Source of the DNA: Solirubrobacter sp035555675
GTDB lineage: Bacteria > Actinomycetota > Thermoleophilia > Solirubrobacterales > Solirubrobacteraceae
Length of the DNA: 59,630 nt
Direction: 5' to 3'
Assembly: GCA_035555675.1 (NCBI GenBank)
Contig: DATMGH010000029.1
Location: forward strand, 1 to 59,630
Made by a program: the position numbers and the translations under genes. Shown here piece after piece: positions 7,468 through 15,529 of the stretch (the first letter of the stretch is position 1; the number at the start of each line of letters is the position of its first letter). The notes under the pieces are model-generated. The model was not told the DNA's origin. It ran no database searches and saw nothing but the letters and a program-made list of their open reading frames with translations.

Positions 7468-8991
7468 GTGGGCGATCTCGAGCTCCTCTTCGCGCTGCTG
7501 TTCGCCGCGGTCCTGCTCGTCCGCGCCGCGGACTTCGTGCGCGTGCCGTACCCGATCGTGCTCGTCCTGGCGGGCCTGGCGCTGGCGTTCGTCCCCGGGA
7601 TGCCGGAGGTCGAGATCGACGCGCACGTCGTGCTGCTGGTGTTCGTCCCGCCGCTGCTGATGTCCGCCGGCTGGTACTCGTCGCCGCGCGAGCTGCGGGC
7701 CGAGAGCCGCGCGCTCGGGCTGCTGGCGCTCGCGCTGGTGCTGGTCACGACCGCGGCCGTCGCGGTCGCCGCGCACGCGCTGGTCGACGGCCTGCCGTGG
7801 GCGGCGGCGTTCATGCTCGGTGCGGTCGTCGCGCCGACGGACGCGGTCGCCGCCGTCGCCACCTTCGCGTCGGTGCGCGTCCCGGACCGGGTGAAGCTGC
7901 TCGTCCAGGGCGAGTCGCTGATCAACGACGCGACCGGGCTGACCGCGTTCCGGATCGCGCTCGGCGCCGCCGGCATCGAGGGCTTCTCGGCCGGCAAGGC
8001 GCTCGGCGAGTTCGTGCTCGCCGCGGCCGGCGGCACGGCGATCGGCGTCGCCGTCTCGTGGCTGATCCTGCGCGCGATCCGCCGCCAGCCGGACGTCACC
8101 GTGTCCGTCTTTCTGACGCTGCTGGCGGCGTACGCGAGCTACATCGCCGCCGAGGAGGTGCACGCGTCCGGGATCCTGGCCGCCGCGGTCGCCGGTCTGT
8201 ACGCGGGCTGGCACCAGTCCGAGTTCTTCGACGCCGACACTCGGCTGACCGCGACCGCGTTCTGGAAGATCATGACGTTCGGCCTGGAGGCGATGCTGTT
8301 CGTGCTGCTCGGGCTGCAGCTGGAGTCGATCGTCGAGCAGGTCGACGGCACCAGCGTCGGCTCGCTGGCCATGATCGGCGTGCTGCTGGCGCTGCTGGTG
8401 ATCGCCGTGCGACTCGCGTTCGCGCTGCTGCCGCTGGCGTCCGGGCTGGCCGTGCGCGAGCGGGTCGTGGTCGGCTGGTGCGGGATGCGCGGCGCGATCT
8501 CGCTCGCCGCGGCGCTGTCGATCACGCAGGGCACGGCGGGCCGTGCCGAGGTCATCTTCCTCACGTTCGCGGTGATCCTGGTGACGCTGGTGGGCCAGGG
8601 CCTGACGCTGCCGGCGCTGATCCGCGTGCTGCGGCTGCCGGCCGAGCGCGAGTGGAGCCCGGAGGAGGCGATCGCGCGGCTGGAGGCCGCGCAGTCCGCG
8701 CTGGACCGGCTGGACGAGCTCGAGGACGAGCAGCGGATCGGCGACGAGCCGCTGCGGCGGCTGCGCGACGTCTACCGCGCGCGCTTCCAGCGCTGCGTGG
8801 CCGTGCTCGGCGGCGAGCGCACGCCGGACGCGCTGCAGGAGCAGCGGCTGCAGTTCACCGACGTCCGCCGCGACCTGATCGCGGCCGAGCGCGCCGCGGT
8901 GCTGACCCTGCGCAACGAGGGCAAGGTCAGCCAGGACGTGCAGCGGGCGATCGAACGCGACCTCGACCTCGAGGAGGCGCGGCTCAGGTAG
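7468..8991 (+). CDS. CPA1-family Na+/H+ antiporter
   Basis: 507 residues from GTG at 7468. The first about 400 residues hold ten to twelve transmembrane helices; conserved motifs include VAPTDAVAAVATFASV and GESLINDATGLTAFR, the Asn-Asp ion-binding region of CPA1 exchangers, and CGMRGAISLAAALS near the end of the membrane domain. The C-terminal about 110 residues are a charged cytoplasmic helix-rich tail (LEDEQRIGDEPLRRLRDVYRARFQR), common in bacterial NhaP/YjcE-like members. It exchanges cytoplasmic Na+ or K+ for H+. Its 3' end overlaps the convergent AlkA gene by eight bases. Confidence 0.92.
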   Translation: MGDLELLFALLFAAVLLVRAADFVRVPYPIVLVLAGLALAFVPGMPEVEIDAHVVLLVFVPPLLMSAGWYSSPRELRAESRALGLLALALVLVTTAAVAVAAHALVDGLPWAAAFMLGAVVAPTDAVAAVATFASVRVPDRVKLLVQGESLINDATGLTAFRIALGAAGIEGFSAGKALGEFVLAAAGGTAIGVAVSWLILRAIRRQPDVTVSVFLTLLAAYASYIAAEEVHASGILAAAVAGLYAGWHQSEFFDADTRLTATAFWKIMTFGLEAMLFVLLGLQLESIVEQVDGTSVGSLAMIGVLLALLVIAVRLAFALLPLASGLAVRERVVVGWCGMRGAISLAAALSITQGTAGRAEVIFLTFAVILVTLVGQGLTLPALIRVLRLPAEREWSPEEAIARLEAAQSALDRLDELEDEQRIGDEPLRRLRDVYRARFQRCVAVLGGERTPDALQEQRLQFTDVRRDLIAAERAAVLTLRNEGKVSQDVQRAIERDLDLEEARLR

Positions 8992-9562
8992 GCGCGTTGT
9001 CCAGCGAGCGCCACAGGTACTCGCAGGCGCGCGTGCGGTGCGGGCGCCACGGCTCCGCCAGCTCGGTCAGCGCGTCCGGGGCCGGGACGGCGTCGAGCCC
9101 GTACGCGCGCGCGACCGCGTTCTTGATGCCCTGGTCGCCGGTCGGCAGCACGTCCGGCCGGTGCAGCGTGAACATCAGGAACATGTGCGCGGTCCACTCG
9201 CCGATGCCCTTGACGGCGACCAGCTCGCGCATGACCTCCGCGTCCGGCAGCTCGGCCAGGTGGTCGATCTGCAGCGCGCCGTCGAGCACGTGCTCGGCCA
9301 GCGAGCGCAGCGCGACGACCTTCGCGCGCGAGAGGCCGGCGGCGGCGCGCAGCGCGTCCGGGTCGTCGGCGAGCAGCTGCTCGGGCGTCGGCGGCTGCCC
9401 GTCGAAGCGGTCCAGCAGGCGCGTGTAGATCGCGCGGGCGGCCTTGACCGAGAGCTGCTGGCCGGTGATCGAGCGCAGCAGCGCGGCGTAGACGCCGGCG
9501 GGCCGGGGCGGCGGTGGATCGTCCGCGAGCGGCCCGCCGAAGTCGGCAATGAGCCCTGCCAT
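8984..9562 (-). CDS. alkA: DNA-3-methyladenine glycosylase II (AlkA-like, HhH-GPD family)
   Basis: 192 residues from ATG at 9562. The domain has SITGQQLSVKAARAIYTRLL, the helix-hairpin-helix VKGIGEWTAHMFLMFTL, and the catalytic Asp143 in PTGDQGIKNA. These enzymes excise alkylated bases and leave an abasic site. The stretch just before the ATG (ADTHLSLDP in frame) also looks like this family, where an 'L...DP.m..Li' segment is typical. The real start may therefore lie upstream, possibly a CTG overlapping the DHH stop; no ATG, GTG or TTG is available there. It follows the DHH gene and is probably cotranscribed with it. Confidence 0.88.
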   Translation of the reverse strand: MAGLIADFGGPLADDPPPPRPAGVYAALLRSITGQQLSVKAARAIYTRLLDRFDGQPPTPEQLLADDPDALRAAAGLSRAKVVALRSLAEHVLDGALQIDHLAELPDAEVMRELVAVKGIGEWTAHMFLMFTLHRPDVLPTGDQGIKNAVARAYGLDAVPAPDALTELAEPWRPHRTRACEYLWRSLDNAPT

Positions 9563-9597
9563 GACCGGATCGAGGCTGAGATGGGTGTCGGCGGCGT

Positions 9598-10539
9598 TCA
9601 GGCCGCCGACGTTACCGCGCCGACCAGCTCGGCCAGCACCCGCTCCGCGTCCTCGTTGGCCACCTGGCACGTGCCGGCCGCCGGATGCCCGCCGCCGCCG
9701 TGGCGCAGCATCAGCTCGCCCACGTTGGTCGGGCAGCCGCGGTCGAGGATCGACTTGCCGGTCGCGAACACCGTGTTCTGTCGGCGCAGGCCCCAGAGCA
9801 CGTGGATCGAGACGTCGCACTGCGGGAACAGCGCGTAGATCGTGAAGCGGTTGGTGGGGTGGATGACGTCCTCGTCGCGCAGGTCGAGCACGACCAGGTT
9901 GCCGTGCACGCTCGCGCAGCGCCGGATCTGCTCCTCGGCGGCCGCGGCGTGCGCGCGGTAGAGGTCGACGCGCTCGGCGACGTCCGGGATCCGCAGGATC
10001 TCCTCGATCGGCATCACGGTGCAGACGTCGATCAGCCGCATCATCAGCTGGTAATTGGAGATCTGGAACTCGCGGAAGCGGCCGAGGCCGGTGCGAGGAT
10101 CCATCAGGAAGTTCAGCAGCACCCAGCCGTCCGGGCGCAGGATCTCCTCGAGCGTGAAGTCCGCCGCGTCGCCCTTGTCGACCGCCGCCATCAGCTCGTT
10201 GAGGCCCGGGAACGCGCCGGCGCCGCCGTAGTACTCGTAGACCACCCGGGCCGCGGACGCCGCCGCCGGCACGATCACGTGGTTCTCGTGCGGCCCGTTC
10301 ACGCGGAGCGTCTCGGAGTGATGGTGGTCGAAGGAGATCGCCACGTCCGGGTGGTACGGGAGGTTCGTGGTGATGTCGTACGGGCCCAGCTCGACCTTGC
10401 CGTCCTGCACGTCCTTCGGGTGGACGAAGAGGATGTCGTCGAGGATGCCGAGATGCTGGAGCAGCGCCGCGCACACGAGCCCGTCGAAGTCCGACCGGGT
10501 CACGAGCCGATGGCGCTCGGTGGTGATTGCAGGGGTCAT
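9598..10539 (-). CDS. DHH-family phosphoesterase
   Basis: 313 residues. The metal-binding motifs are TRSDFDGLVCAALL near the N-terminus, the DHH box FDHHHSE at about residue 70, and the DHHA1-type glycine-rich motif GGGGHPAAGTCQV near the C-terminus. DHH/DHHA1 proteins hydrolyse phosphodiesters such as short oligoribonucleotides, cyclic di-AMP or pAp, or polyphosphate. The motifs do not decide between these, so no gene symbol is given. ATG start at 10539, 42 bp behind the HemQ-like gene on the same strand. Confidence 0.88.
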   Translation of the reverse strand: MTPAITTERHRLVTRSDFDGLVCAALLQHLGILDDILFVHPKDVQDGKVELGPYDITTNLPYHPDVAISFDHHHSETLRVNGPHENHVIVPAAASAARVVYEYYGGAGAFPGLNELMAAVDKGDAADFTLEEILRPDGWVLLNFLMDPRTGLGRFREFQISNYQLMMRLIDVCTVMPIEEILRIPDVAERVDLYRAHAAAAEEQIRRCASVHGNLVVLDLRDEDVIHPTNRFTIYALFPQCDVSIHVLWGLRRQNTVFATGKSILDRGCPTNVGELMLRHGGGGHPAAGTCQVANEDAERVLAELVGAVTSAA

Positions 10540-10581
10540 CCCCCCGGTAGATCGGCCGCCCGGGCGCGAAGCTGAGCGCGG

Positions 10582-11268
10582 CTACGCGGTGACGTGCAGG
10601 TGCGCGCCGTCGAGTGCGTTCAGGGCGCGCTCGACCGACATCGAGATGCACGTGAACGTCGGCGTGTCGCGCAGCGTGTAGGCGCTCGACTCGGTCGTCC
10701 GCAGCCGCTGCACGAGGTCCAGGAACGCCGCCGGCTCGTCACCCTCGAACGCGACGACGAACTCCTGGTCGTCGAGCCCGAACGAGTAGCTCGTGTTGAG
10801 GTCGATGTCCGGGTACTCGCGGCCGACGCGGATGTGCTCCTGCATGATCCGCCAGCGCTCCTTCGGGTCCAGCCCGTACCAGGCGCGCGTCTTCACGAAC
10901 GGGTACACGAACAGGTACTTGGCGTGCGCGGGCCGGACCTCGAGGCGGGACTCGTCGGAGTACTCGCTCGGCTTGGTCATCGCCAGGTAGCTGTACGGGG
11001 TCTCGCACCACGCCATCAGCCCGCTCTGGGCGAGCACGACGTGCAGCTCGTGGATGCGCTCGAGGTTGGAAGCCTGACTGAGCAGCAGGAGGTCGGCGTC
11101 ACCTCGCGTACCAATCAGGGAGAATGCGCGCAGGAGCCGTTCCGACCCGTAGTCCTCGCACGCCGCGATGACTTCGCGCTTGTGGGCGGCGCGAACATCG
11201 GCGTCCAGGCGGCGCCAGGCGGGATCGACCTTGAGGAACGTGTACTTGACGAACTGGCGCTCGGGCAT
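10582..11268 (-). CDS. hemQ: Chlorite dismutase-family protein, HemQ-like coproheme decarboxylase
   Basis: 228 residues of the Cld/HemQ fold. The sequence YLFVYPFVKTRAWYGL contains Tyr122, at the position of the radical-forming tyrosine of coproheme decarboxylases, and MQEHIRVGREYP contains His145, the expected proximal haem ligand. In actinobacteria HemQ converts coproheme III to protohaem IX, the last step of the coproporphyrin-dependent pathway. The other haem genes are not in the window, so chlorite dismutase itself is not excluded, but the actinobacterial context favours HemQ. First gene of the leftward unit hemQ-DHH-alkA and divergent from the glycosyltransferase gene. Confidence 0.88.
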   Translation of the reverse strand: MPERQFVKYTFLKVDPAWRRLDADVRAAHKREVIAACEDYGSERLLRAFSLIGTRGDADLLLLSQASNLERIHELHVVLAQSGLMAWCETPYSYLAMTKPSEYSDESRLEVRPAHAKYLFVYPFVKTRAWYGLDPKERWRIMQEHIRVGREYPDIDLNTSYSFGLDDQEFVVAFEGDEPAAFLDLVQRLRTTESSAYTLRDTPTFTCISMSVERALNALDGAHLHVTA

Positions 11269-11333
11269 GGGCTTCGGGTGCCCAGGATAGGTGAAGAGCG
11301 GTTAGCCGTACCCGAACCGTCGTTCCGGTTTCG

Positions 11334-11339
11334 TAGGAT
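11334..11339 (+). promoter_or_regulatory. Putative -10 box of a leaderless glycosyltransferase transcript
   Basis: TAGGAT lies seven bases upstream of the ATG at 11347, placing the likely transcription start on or next to the start codon. There is no recognisable ribosome-binding site before the gene. Confidence 0.45.
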
Positions 11340-11346
11340 CGGCTGA

Positions 11347-13656
11347 ATGCGGGTCGCGTTGGTATCCCCGTATTCGTGGACCTACCCCGGTGGCGTGACG
11401 CGCCACATCGAAGCGCTCGCCCTCGAGTTGCTGCGTACCGGGCATGACGTTCGCGTCTTCGCGCCGTTCGATCCCGACCGGCGCCGTACGGCGCTGCTGC
11501 ATCGTGGCGCGCGCCCGCAGGCGCGCGAGCGGCCGGAGTGGCTGGTGCCGCTCGGCGGGACGTTCGGCTGGCCGTCCAACGGCGCCGTCTCCAACCTGGC
11601 CGCGACGCCCTCGGCGATCTCGACCCTGCGGCGCGAGCTGCGCGCGGGGGACTTCGACGTCGTCCACGTCCACGAGCCGGTCGCGCCCGTCGTCGGCTGG
11701 GACGCGCTGACCAGCGTCGACGCGCCGCTGGTGGGGACGTTCCACTGCTACTCCGAGGCGCGCGCGCCGCACGCGGTCGCCGCGCTGCTCGGCGCGCGGC
11801 GCAAGCTCAACCACCTGCAGCTGCGGATCGCGGTCTCCGAGGCCGCGGCCTGGACCGGCCAGCGGTTCTACGGCGGCCGCTACCGGGTGATCCCGAACGG
11901 CGTCGTGCTGCCGGCCGGCGGCGCGCCCGTCCCGCGCGTGCGCGCGGCCGGGGACCCGCTGCGGATCGCGTTCGTCGGCCAGGCGGTGGAGCGCAAGGGC
12001 CTGCCGGTCCTGCTGCGCGCCTTCGAGGCGCTGCGGCGCGAGCTGCCGGCCGAGCTGGTCGTGGTCGGCTCGACGGCCGAGGAGCTGGAGCCGCTGCTGG
12101 TCGACGGCGACGGTGTGACGGCGCTCGGGCGGGTCGACGACGCCGCCAAGGAGGCCGCGCTGCGCGAGGCCGACCTGCTGTGCGCGCCGTCGCTGGGCGG
12201 CGAGTCGTTCGGGATGGTGCTGACGGAGGCGTTCGCGGCCGGCACGCCGGTCGTGGCGTCCGACATCGCGGGCTACCGCGACGTGGTCAACGACGGCGTG
12301 GACGGCGTGCTCGTCCCGCGCGGGGACGCGACCGCGCTGGCGGAGACGCTGCGCGACCTGGCGTTCGCGCCGGCGCGCGTGCACGCGCTGGCCGAGAACG
12401 CGGCCGCGAGCGCGGCGCGCTACGCGTGGCCGCGGGTGGCCGAGCGGGTGGCCGGCGCGTACGCGGACGCGCGTGCGGTGCCGCAGCCCGAGGGCGCGAT
12501 GGCGCGGGCGGCGGTGAAGATCGGCGTGCGCTCGGCGGACGGGCGCGAGCACGTCCCGGCGCGGCGGCTGCCGTCGCTGGAGCCGGTGCGCACCGGCTCC
12601 CGCGCGCGCTTCGCGCGCCGGGCGCTGGTCGGCGGCGCGGGGCTCGCGACCGTGATCGGCTCCTATCTGGCCGTCCAGCACATCGGGCTGCAGCGGATCG
12701 GCGACACGCTGGTGCGCTCGAGCCCCGCCTGGGTTCTGTTCGGGCTGGCGCTGATGTGCGCGGCGATGCTGCTGCGCGCGGTCTCCTGGCACGCGATCTT
12801 GAAGGCGGCGCTGCCGGACGCGCGCCCGCGCATGGTGGACGCCGTCCAGGGCACGACGATCGGCGTCCTGATGTCGGCGACGCTGCCCGCCCGGCTCGGC
12901 GAGCCGTCGCGCGCGCTCGTCGTCTCGCGCCGGCTCGGCCGCGCGCGCGAGCGCCTGCCGGTCGTGCTCGGTACGATCGTCTCGCAGACGCTGCTGAACG
13001 TGTTCGCGCTGGTGATCCTGGGCGCGGTGATGTTCACCACCATCGGCCTGTTCGCGGGGCGCCAGCAGGCGCTGCTGTGGTACGCGGTGGCGCCGATCGG
13101 GGTGCTGATCGCGGTGCTGGTGGCGCCGGCGCTGATCCGGTCCGGCCTGCCGTCGCGCTCGGCGCGGGTCGGGCGCTGGGTGGCGCAGGGACGGGACGCG
13201 ACCGCGCGCGTGCGCTCCGGCCTGACCGTCTTCCTGCGCCCGCGCGAGGGCTCGATCGCGATCTCGACCCAGCTCGCCGCGTGGGCGCTGCAGTGGCTCT
13301 CCTGCTACGTGCTGCTGGTCGCGCTCGGGCTCGAGCACAAGGCGGACCTGGGCGCCGCGGCCGCCGTGCTGTTCGCGGTCAACGTGACCGCGGTGCTGCC
13401 GGTGACGCCGTCGAACCTGGGCGTCTTCCAGGCGGCGTGCATGGCGGTGCTGGTCGGCGCGTACGGCGTCGCCCCGGCGCAGGCGCTCGGCTACGGGATC
13501 ATCCTGCAGGCCGTCGAGGTCGCGACCGCGGTCGTGATGGGCGCGCCGGCGCTGGTCAAGGAAGGGCTGTCGTGGCGCGAGGTGCGCCTGCGGGCCCTGC
13601 ACAGCGCGCCGGTGTCGCTCAGCGCGCGCAAGCACGCCGAGGTCGAGGCGTCCTAG
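11347..13656 (+). CDS. GT4 glycosyltransferase fused to a lysylphosphatidylglycerol-synthase-type membrane domain
   Basis: 769 residues in two parts. Residues 1 to about 380 are a GT4, GT-B fold glycosyltransferase resembling phosphatidylinositol mannosyltransferases (PimA): SWTYPGGVTRHIEALA (donor loop), VVHVHEPVAP, VIPNGVV, FVGQAVERKGLPVLLRAF, and the EX7E-like SLGGESFGMVLTEAFAAGTPVVASD. After a charged linker (about 385-425), residues about 430-745 are a six- to eight-helix membrane domain of the LPG_synthase_TM / AglD type, with LPARLGEPSRALVVSRRLGR and VTAVLPVTPSNLGVFQAACMAVL. The fusion suggests a membrane-bound lipid glycosylation step, with the membrane domain flipping or tethering the lipid. 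The donor sugar is unknown. Confidence 0.85.
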   Translation: MRVALVSPYSWTYPGGVTRHIEALALELLRTGHDVRVFAPFDPDRRRTALLHRGARPQARERPEWLVPLGGTFGWPSNGAVSNLAATPSAISTLRRELRAGDFDVVHVHEPVAPVVGWDALTSVDAPLVGTFHCYSEARAPHAVAALLGARRKLNHLQLRIAVSEAAAWTGQRFYGGRYRVIPNGVVLPAGGAPVPRVRAAGDPLRIAFVGQAVERKGLPVLLRAFEALRRELPAELVVVGSTAEELEPLLVDGDGVTALGRVDDAAKEAALREADLLCAPSLGGESFGMVLTEAFAAGTPVVASDIAGYRDVVNDGVDGVLVPRGDATALAETLRDLAFAPARVHALAENAAASAARYAWPRVAERVAGAYADARAVPQPEGAMARAAVKIGVRSADGREHVPARRLPSLEPVRTGSRARFARRALVGGAGLATVIGSYLAVQHIGLQRIGDTLVRSSPAWVLFGLALMCAAMLLRAVSWHAILKAALPDARPRMVDAVQGTTIGVLMSATLPARLGEPSRALVVSRRLGRARERLPVVLGTIVSQTLLNVFALVILGAVMFTTIGLFAGRQQALLWYAVAPIGVLIAVLVAPALIRSGLPSRSARVGRWVAQGRDATARVRSGLTVFLRPREGSIAISTQLAAWALQWLSCYVLLVALGLEHKADLGAAAAVLFAVNVTAVLPVTPSNLGVFQAACMAVLVGAYGVAPAQALGYGIILQAVEVATAVVMGAPALVKEGLSWREVRLRALHSAPVSLSARKHAEVEAS

Positions 13657-13689
13657 CGTCACAACTCGGCGCGTCGTCCGAAAGAACGG

Positions 13690-14259
13690 GTGGTGCGTCG
13701 CGACGATCCCCGCAGTGACGAGGAACTGCTCGCGGCCACCGCCGCGGACGCGGAGGCGTTCGCGGTCTTCTACCGCCGCCATCTGCGCTCCGTGCTCGCC
13801 TTCCTCGTTCACCGTACCGGCCGCCGCGACATCGCGGCCGACCTCGCCGCCGAGACGTTCGCGGCCGCGCTGCAGGGGCTGCCGCGTTTCGCGCCCGAGC
13901 GCGGACCGGCGCGCGGGTGGCTGTTCGCGATCGCCGCGCACAAGCTCGCCGACAGCGCGCGCCGGGGCGCGGTGGTCGACCGGTCGCGGCGCGCGCTCGG
14001 CCTGCCGCCGCGCGAGCTCACCGACCCGGAGCTCGAGCGCGCCGAGGAGCTGATCGACGCCGAGCGCCTCGCGGGCGACCTCGGCGCGCTGCTCGCCGAC
14101 CTGCCGGCCGAGCAGCGCGCCGCGCTGCTGGCCCGCGTGGTCGACGAGCGCGACTACCGCGAGCTGGCGGCGGAATGGGACTGCTCGGAGGCCGTGGTGC
14201 GCCAGCGCGTCTCGCGCGGGCTGAGCGCGCTGCGGCGGCGTCTGGGAGCGGCGGCATGA
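13690..14259 (+). CDS. ECF-subfamily RNA polymerase sigma factor
   Basis: 189 residues from GTG at 13690 (a GTG at 13693 is also possible). Region 2 spans about 12-80, with FYRRHLRSVLAFLVHRTGRRDIAADLAAETFAAAL and GPARGWLFAIAAHKLADSARRG. Region 4 spans about 125-185, with LPAEQRAALLARVVDERDYRELAAEWDCSEAVVRQRVSRGLSALRRRL. It directs RNA polymerase to a small regulon, typically under an anti-sigma factor. The stop overlaps a short ORF (ATGA), followed by two coupled genes for a single-helix membrane protein and an exported protein. That is the usual layout for a sigma factor, its membrane-bound partner and a target. No ECF-type promoter was recognised upstream. Confidence 0.92.
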   Translation: MVRRDDPRSDEELLAATAADAEAFAVFYRRHLRSVLAFLVHRTGRRDIAADLAAETFAAALQGLPRFAPERGPARGWLFAIAAHKLADSARRGAVVDRSRRALGLPPRELTDPELERAEELIDAERLAGDLGALLADLPAEQRAALLARVVDERDYRELAAEWDCSEAVVRQRVSRGLSALRRRLGAAA

Positions 14260-14378
14260 CTCGGTCAGCGCCCTCGCAGGCCATGCGAGAGCCCGCCATG
14301 TTCGCCCCGGCGGGGTCGTGCACGCGCCGCGCGCCGCTCGCCTGGCGGCGGGCGCCGACTCGAGGTGGTCTCGCGTGA
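14256..14378 (+). CDS. Candidate 40-residue coupled small ORF
   Basis: An ATG overlapping the sigma-factor stop (ATGA) opens a 40-residue frame ending in a TGA that itself overlaps the GTG start of the next gene (GTGA). The product (MTRSAPSQAMREPAMFAPAG...) is basic and matches nothing I recognise. It may serve mainly to carry ribosomes across the 116-bp gap, or may be an unselected frame. Confidence 0.3.
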   Translation: MTRSAPSQAMREPAMFAPAGSCTRRAPLAWRRAPTRGGLA

Positions 14379-15529
14379 GCCGCTTCTTCGACGACCTCGA
14401 GCGCGACCTCGTGCGGGCCGCGGCGGTGCGTGCGCGGCCCGCGCGACGACCGTTCGTGGCGTTCGGGCTCACCGCGGCGCTCGCGCTCGGCGTCGCCGGG
14501 ACCGCGGCCGCCGGCACGTACCTCGCGCTGCGGGGCAGCTCGATCGCGCCGTTCGCCGCCTCCGACGTCACGCCCGAGCAGCGGGTCGCGCCCGGCAGCG
14601 GCGCGGTCGCCGGCCTGCACGCGGCCGACCCGGACCGCGGGGCGCCGCCGTGGACGCTGCGCGTCTCGCGCTCGGACACGGGCCTGCAGTGCAGTGCGGT
14701 CGGGCAGCTCCAGGACGGCACGTTCGGGATCGTCGGCCTCGACGGCGTCTTCCGCGCGCTGCCCGAGGCCAACGCGGACGCCTGCGGCGAGCCGGGCACG
14801 CTGGTCGGCGTGCGCATCTTCGCGGCCAAGCGCCCGCGCGACGTGCGCACCGTCGTCAACGGCGTCGCCGGGCCGCGGTTGCAGCGGGTGACGGTCGCCG
14901 CCGGCGGAGGCGCCCCGCGCACCGTCCCGCACACCCCGGACGGCGCGTTCGTCCTCGCGCTGCGCGGCTACCCCGAGGACGCGCAGCCGGTCGTGACGCT
15001 GCACCGCAAGGACGGCAGCGAGCGCACGTACGACTTCAGCCCGAAGAGCGGGTTCGTCGTCGCCGACGCCGACGGTGACCGCGCCTGGCGGCTGACGGCG
15101 TCCGCGCTCGGCACGCCCGGCGGCCGGCCGCTCCCGCGCGTGCGCCCCGGCTGCCTGAGCTTCTCGACCGCCCGCTCGGTGCCGGGCCAGCCCGGCGCCG
15201 CGTCGCCGCTGGTCTGCGGTCTGGAGCCGGGCCGGGCCGGCGTGAAGCTCGATCCGCTGTACTTCACGACCCGCCGGCTGAGCGGCGGCGGGCGCTGGAA
15301 CCATCACCCGCCGCGCGTCGCGGTCTGGGGCAGCGCGCGCGGCCGCACGTCGATCACGGTGCGCGCGCCCGGCGGCTTCGAGCAGCGCGCCCGCCCGCGT
15401 CCGAACGGCGGCTTCCTCGTCTTCCTGCCGCCGGACACCGACCCGGGGGCCGTGACCGTGACCGTCGACGGGCACCGCTACGGACCGACCCACGGCACCG
15501 TGCCGCCGCCGAAAGGACTGCGGGGATGA
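14375..15529 (+). CDS. Single-pass membrane protein, possible anti-sigma partner; function unknown
   Basis: 384 residues from GTG at 14375, which overlaps the preceding small frame. The cytoplasmic N-terminus (SRFFDDLERDLVRAAAVRARPARR) is short and helical, followed by one transmembrane segment (about residues 26-47) and a large extracytoplasmic beta-rich region with repeated cysteines (LQCSAVGQL, ADACGEP, RPGCLSF, LVCGLEPG) that may form disulfides. Position directly behind an ECF sigma gene and the topology suggest an anti-sigma or co-sensing role, but the N-terminus lacks the zinc-binding HxxxCxxC motif of ZAS anti-sigma factors. It overlaps the next gene by ATGA at 15526. Confidence 0.6.
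   Translation: MSRFFDDLERDLVRAAAVRARPARRPFVAFGLTAALALGVAGTAAAGTYLALRGSSIAPFAASDVTPEQRVAPGSGAVAGLHAADPDRGAPPWTLRVSRSDTGLQCSAVGQLQDGTFGIVGLDGVFRALPEANADACGEPGTLVGVRIFAAKRPRDVRTVVNGVAGPRLQRVTVAAGGGAPRTVPHTPDGAFVLALRGYPEDAQPVVTLHRKDGSERTYDFSPKSGFVVADADGDRAWRLTASALGTPGGRPLPRVRPGCLSFSTARSVPGQPGAASPLVCGLEPGRAGVKLDPLYFTTRRLSGGGRWNHHPPRVAVWGSARGRTSITVRAPGGFEQRARPRPNGGFLVFLPPDTDPGAVTVTVDGHRYGPTHGTVPPPKGLRG

Noticed and set aside
11302..14934. A 1210-codon open reverse frame
   Set aside because: It is antisense to the glycosyltransferase and sigma genes, has Arg/Gln/Asp-rich low-information sequence and matches no family.
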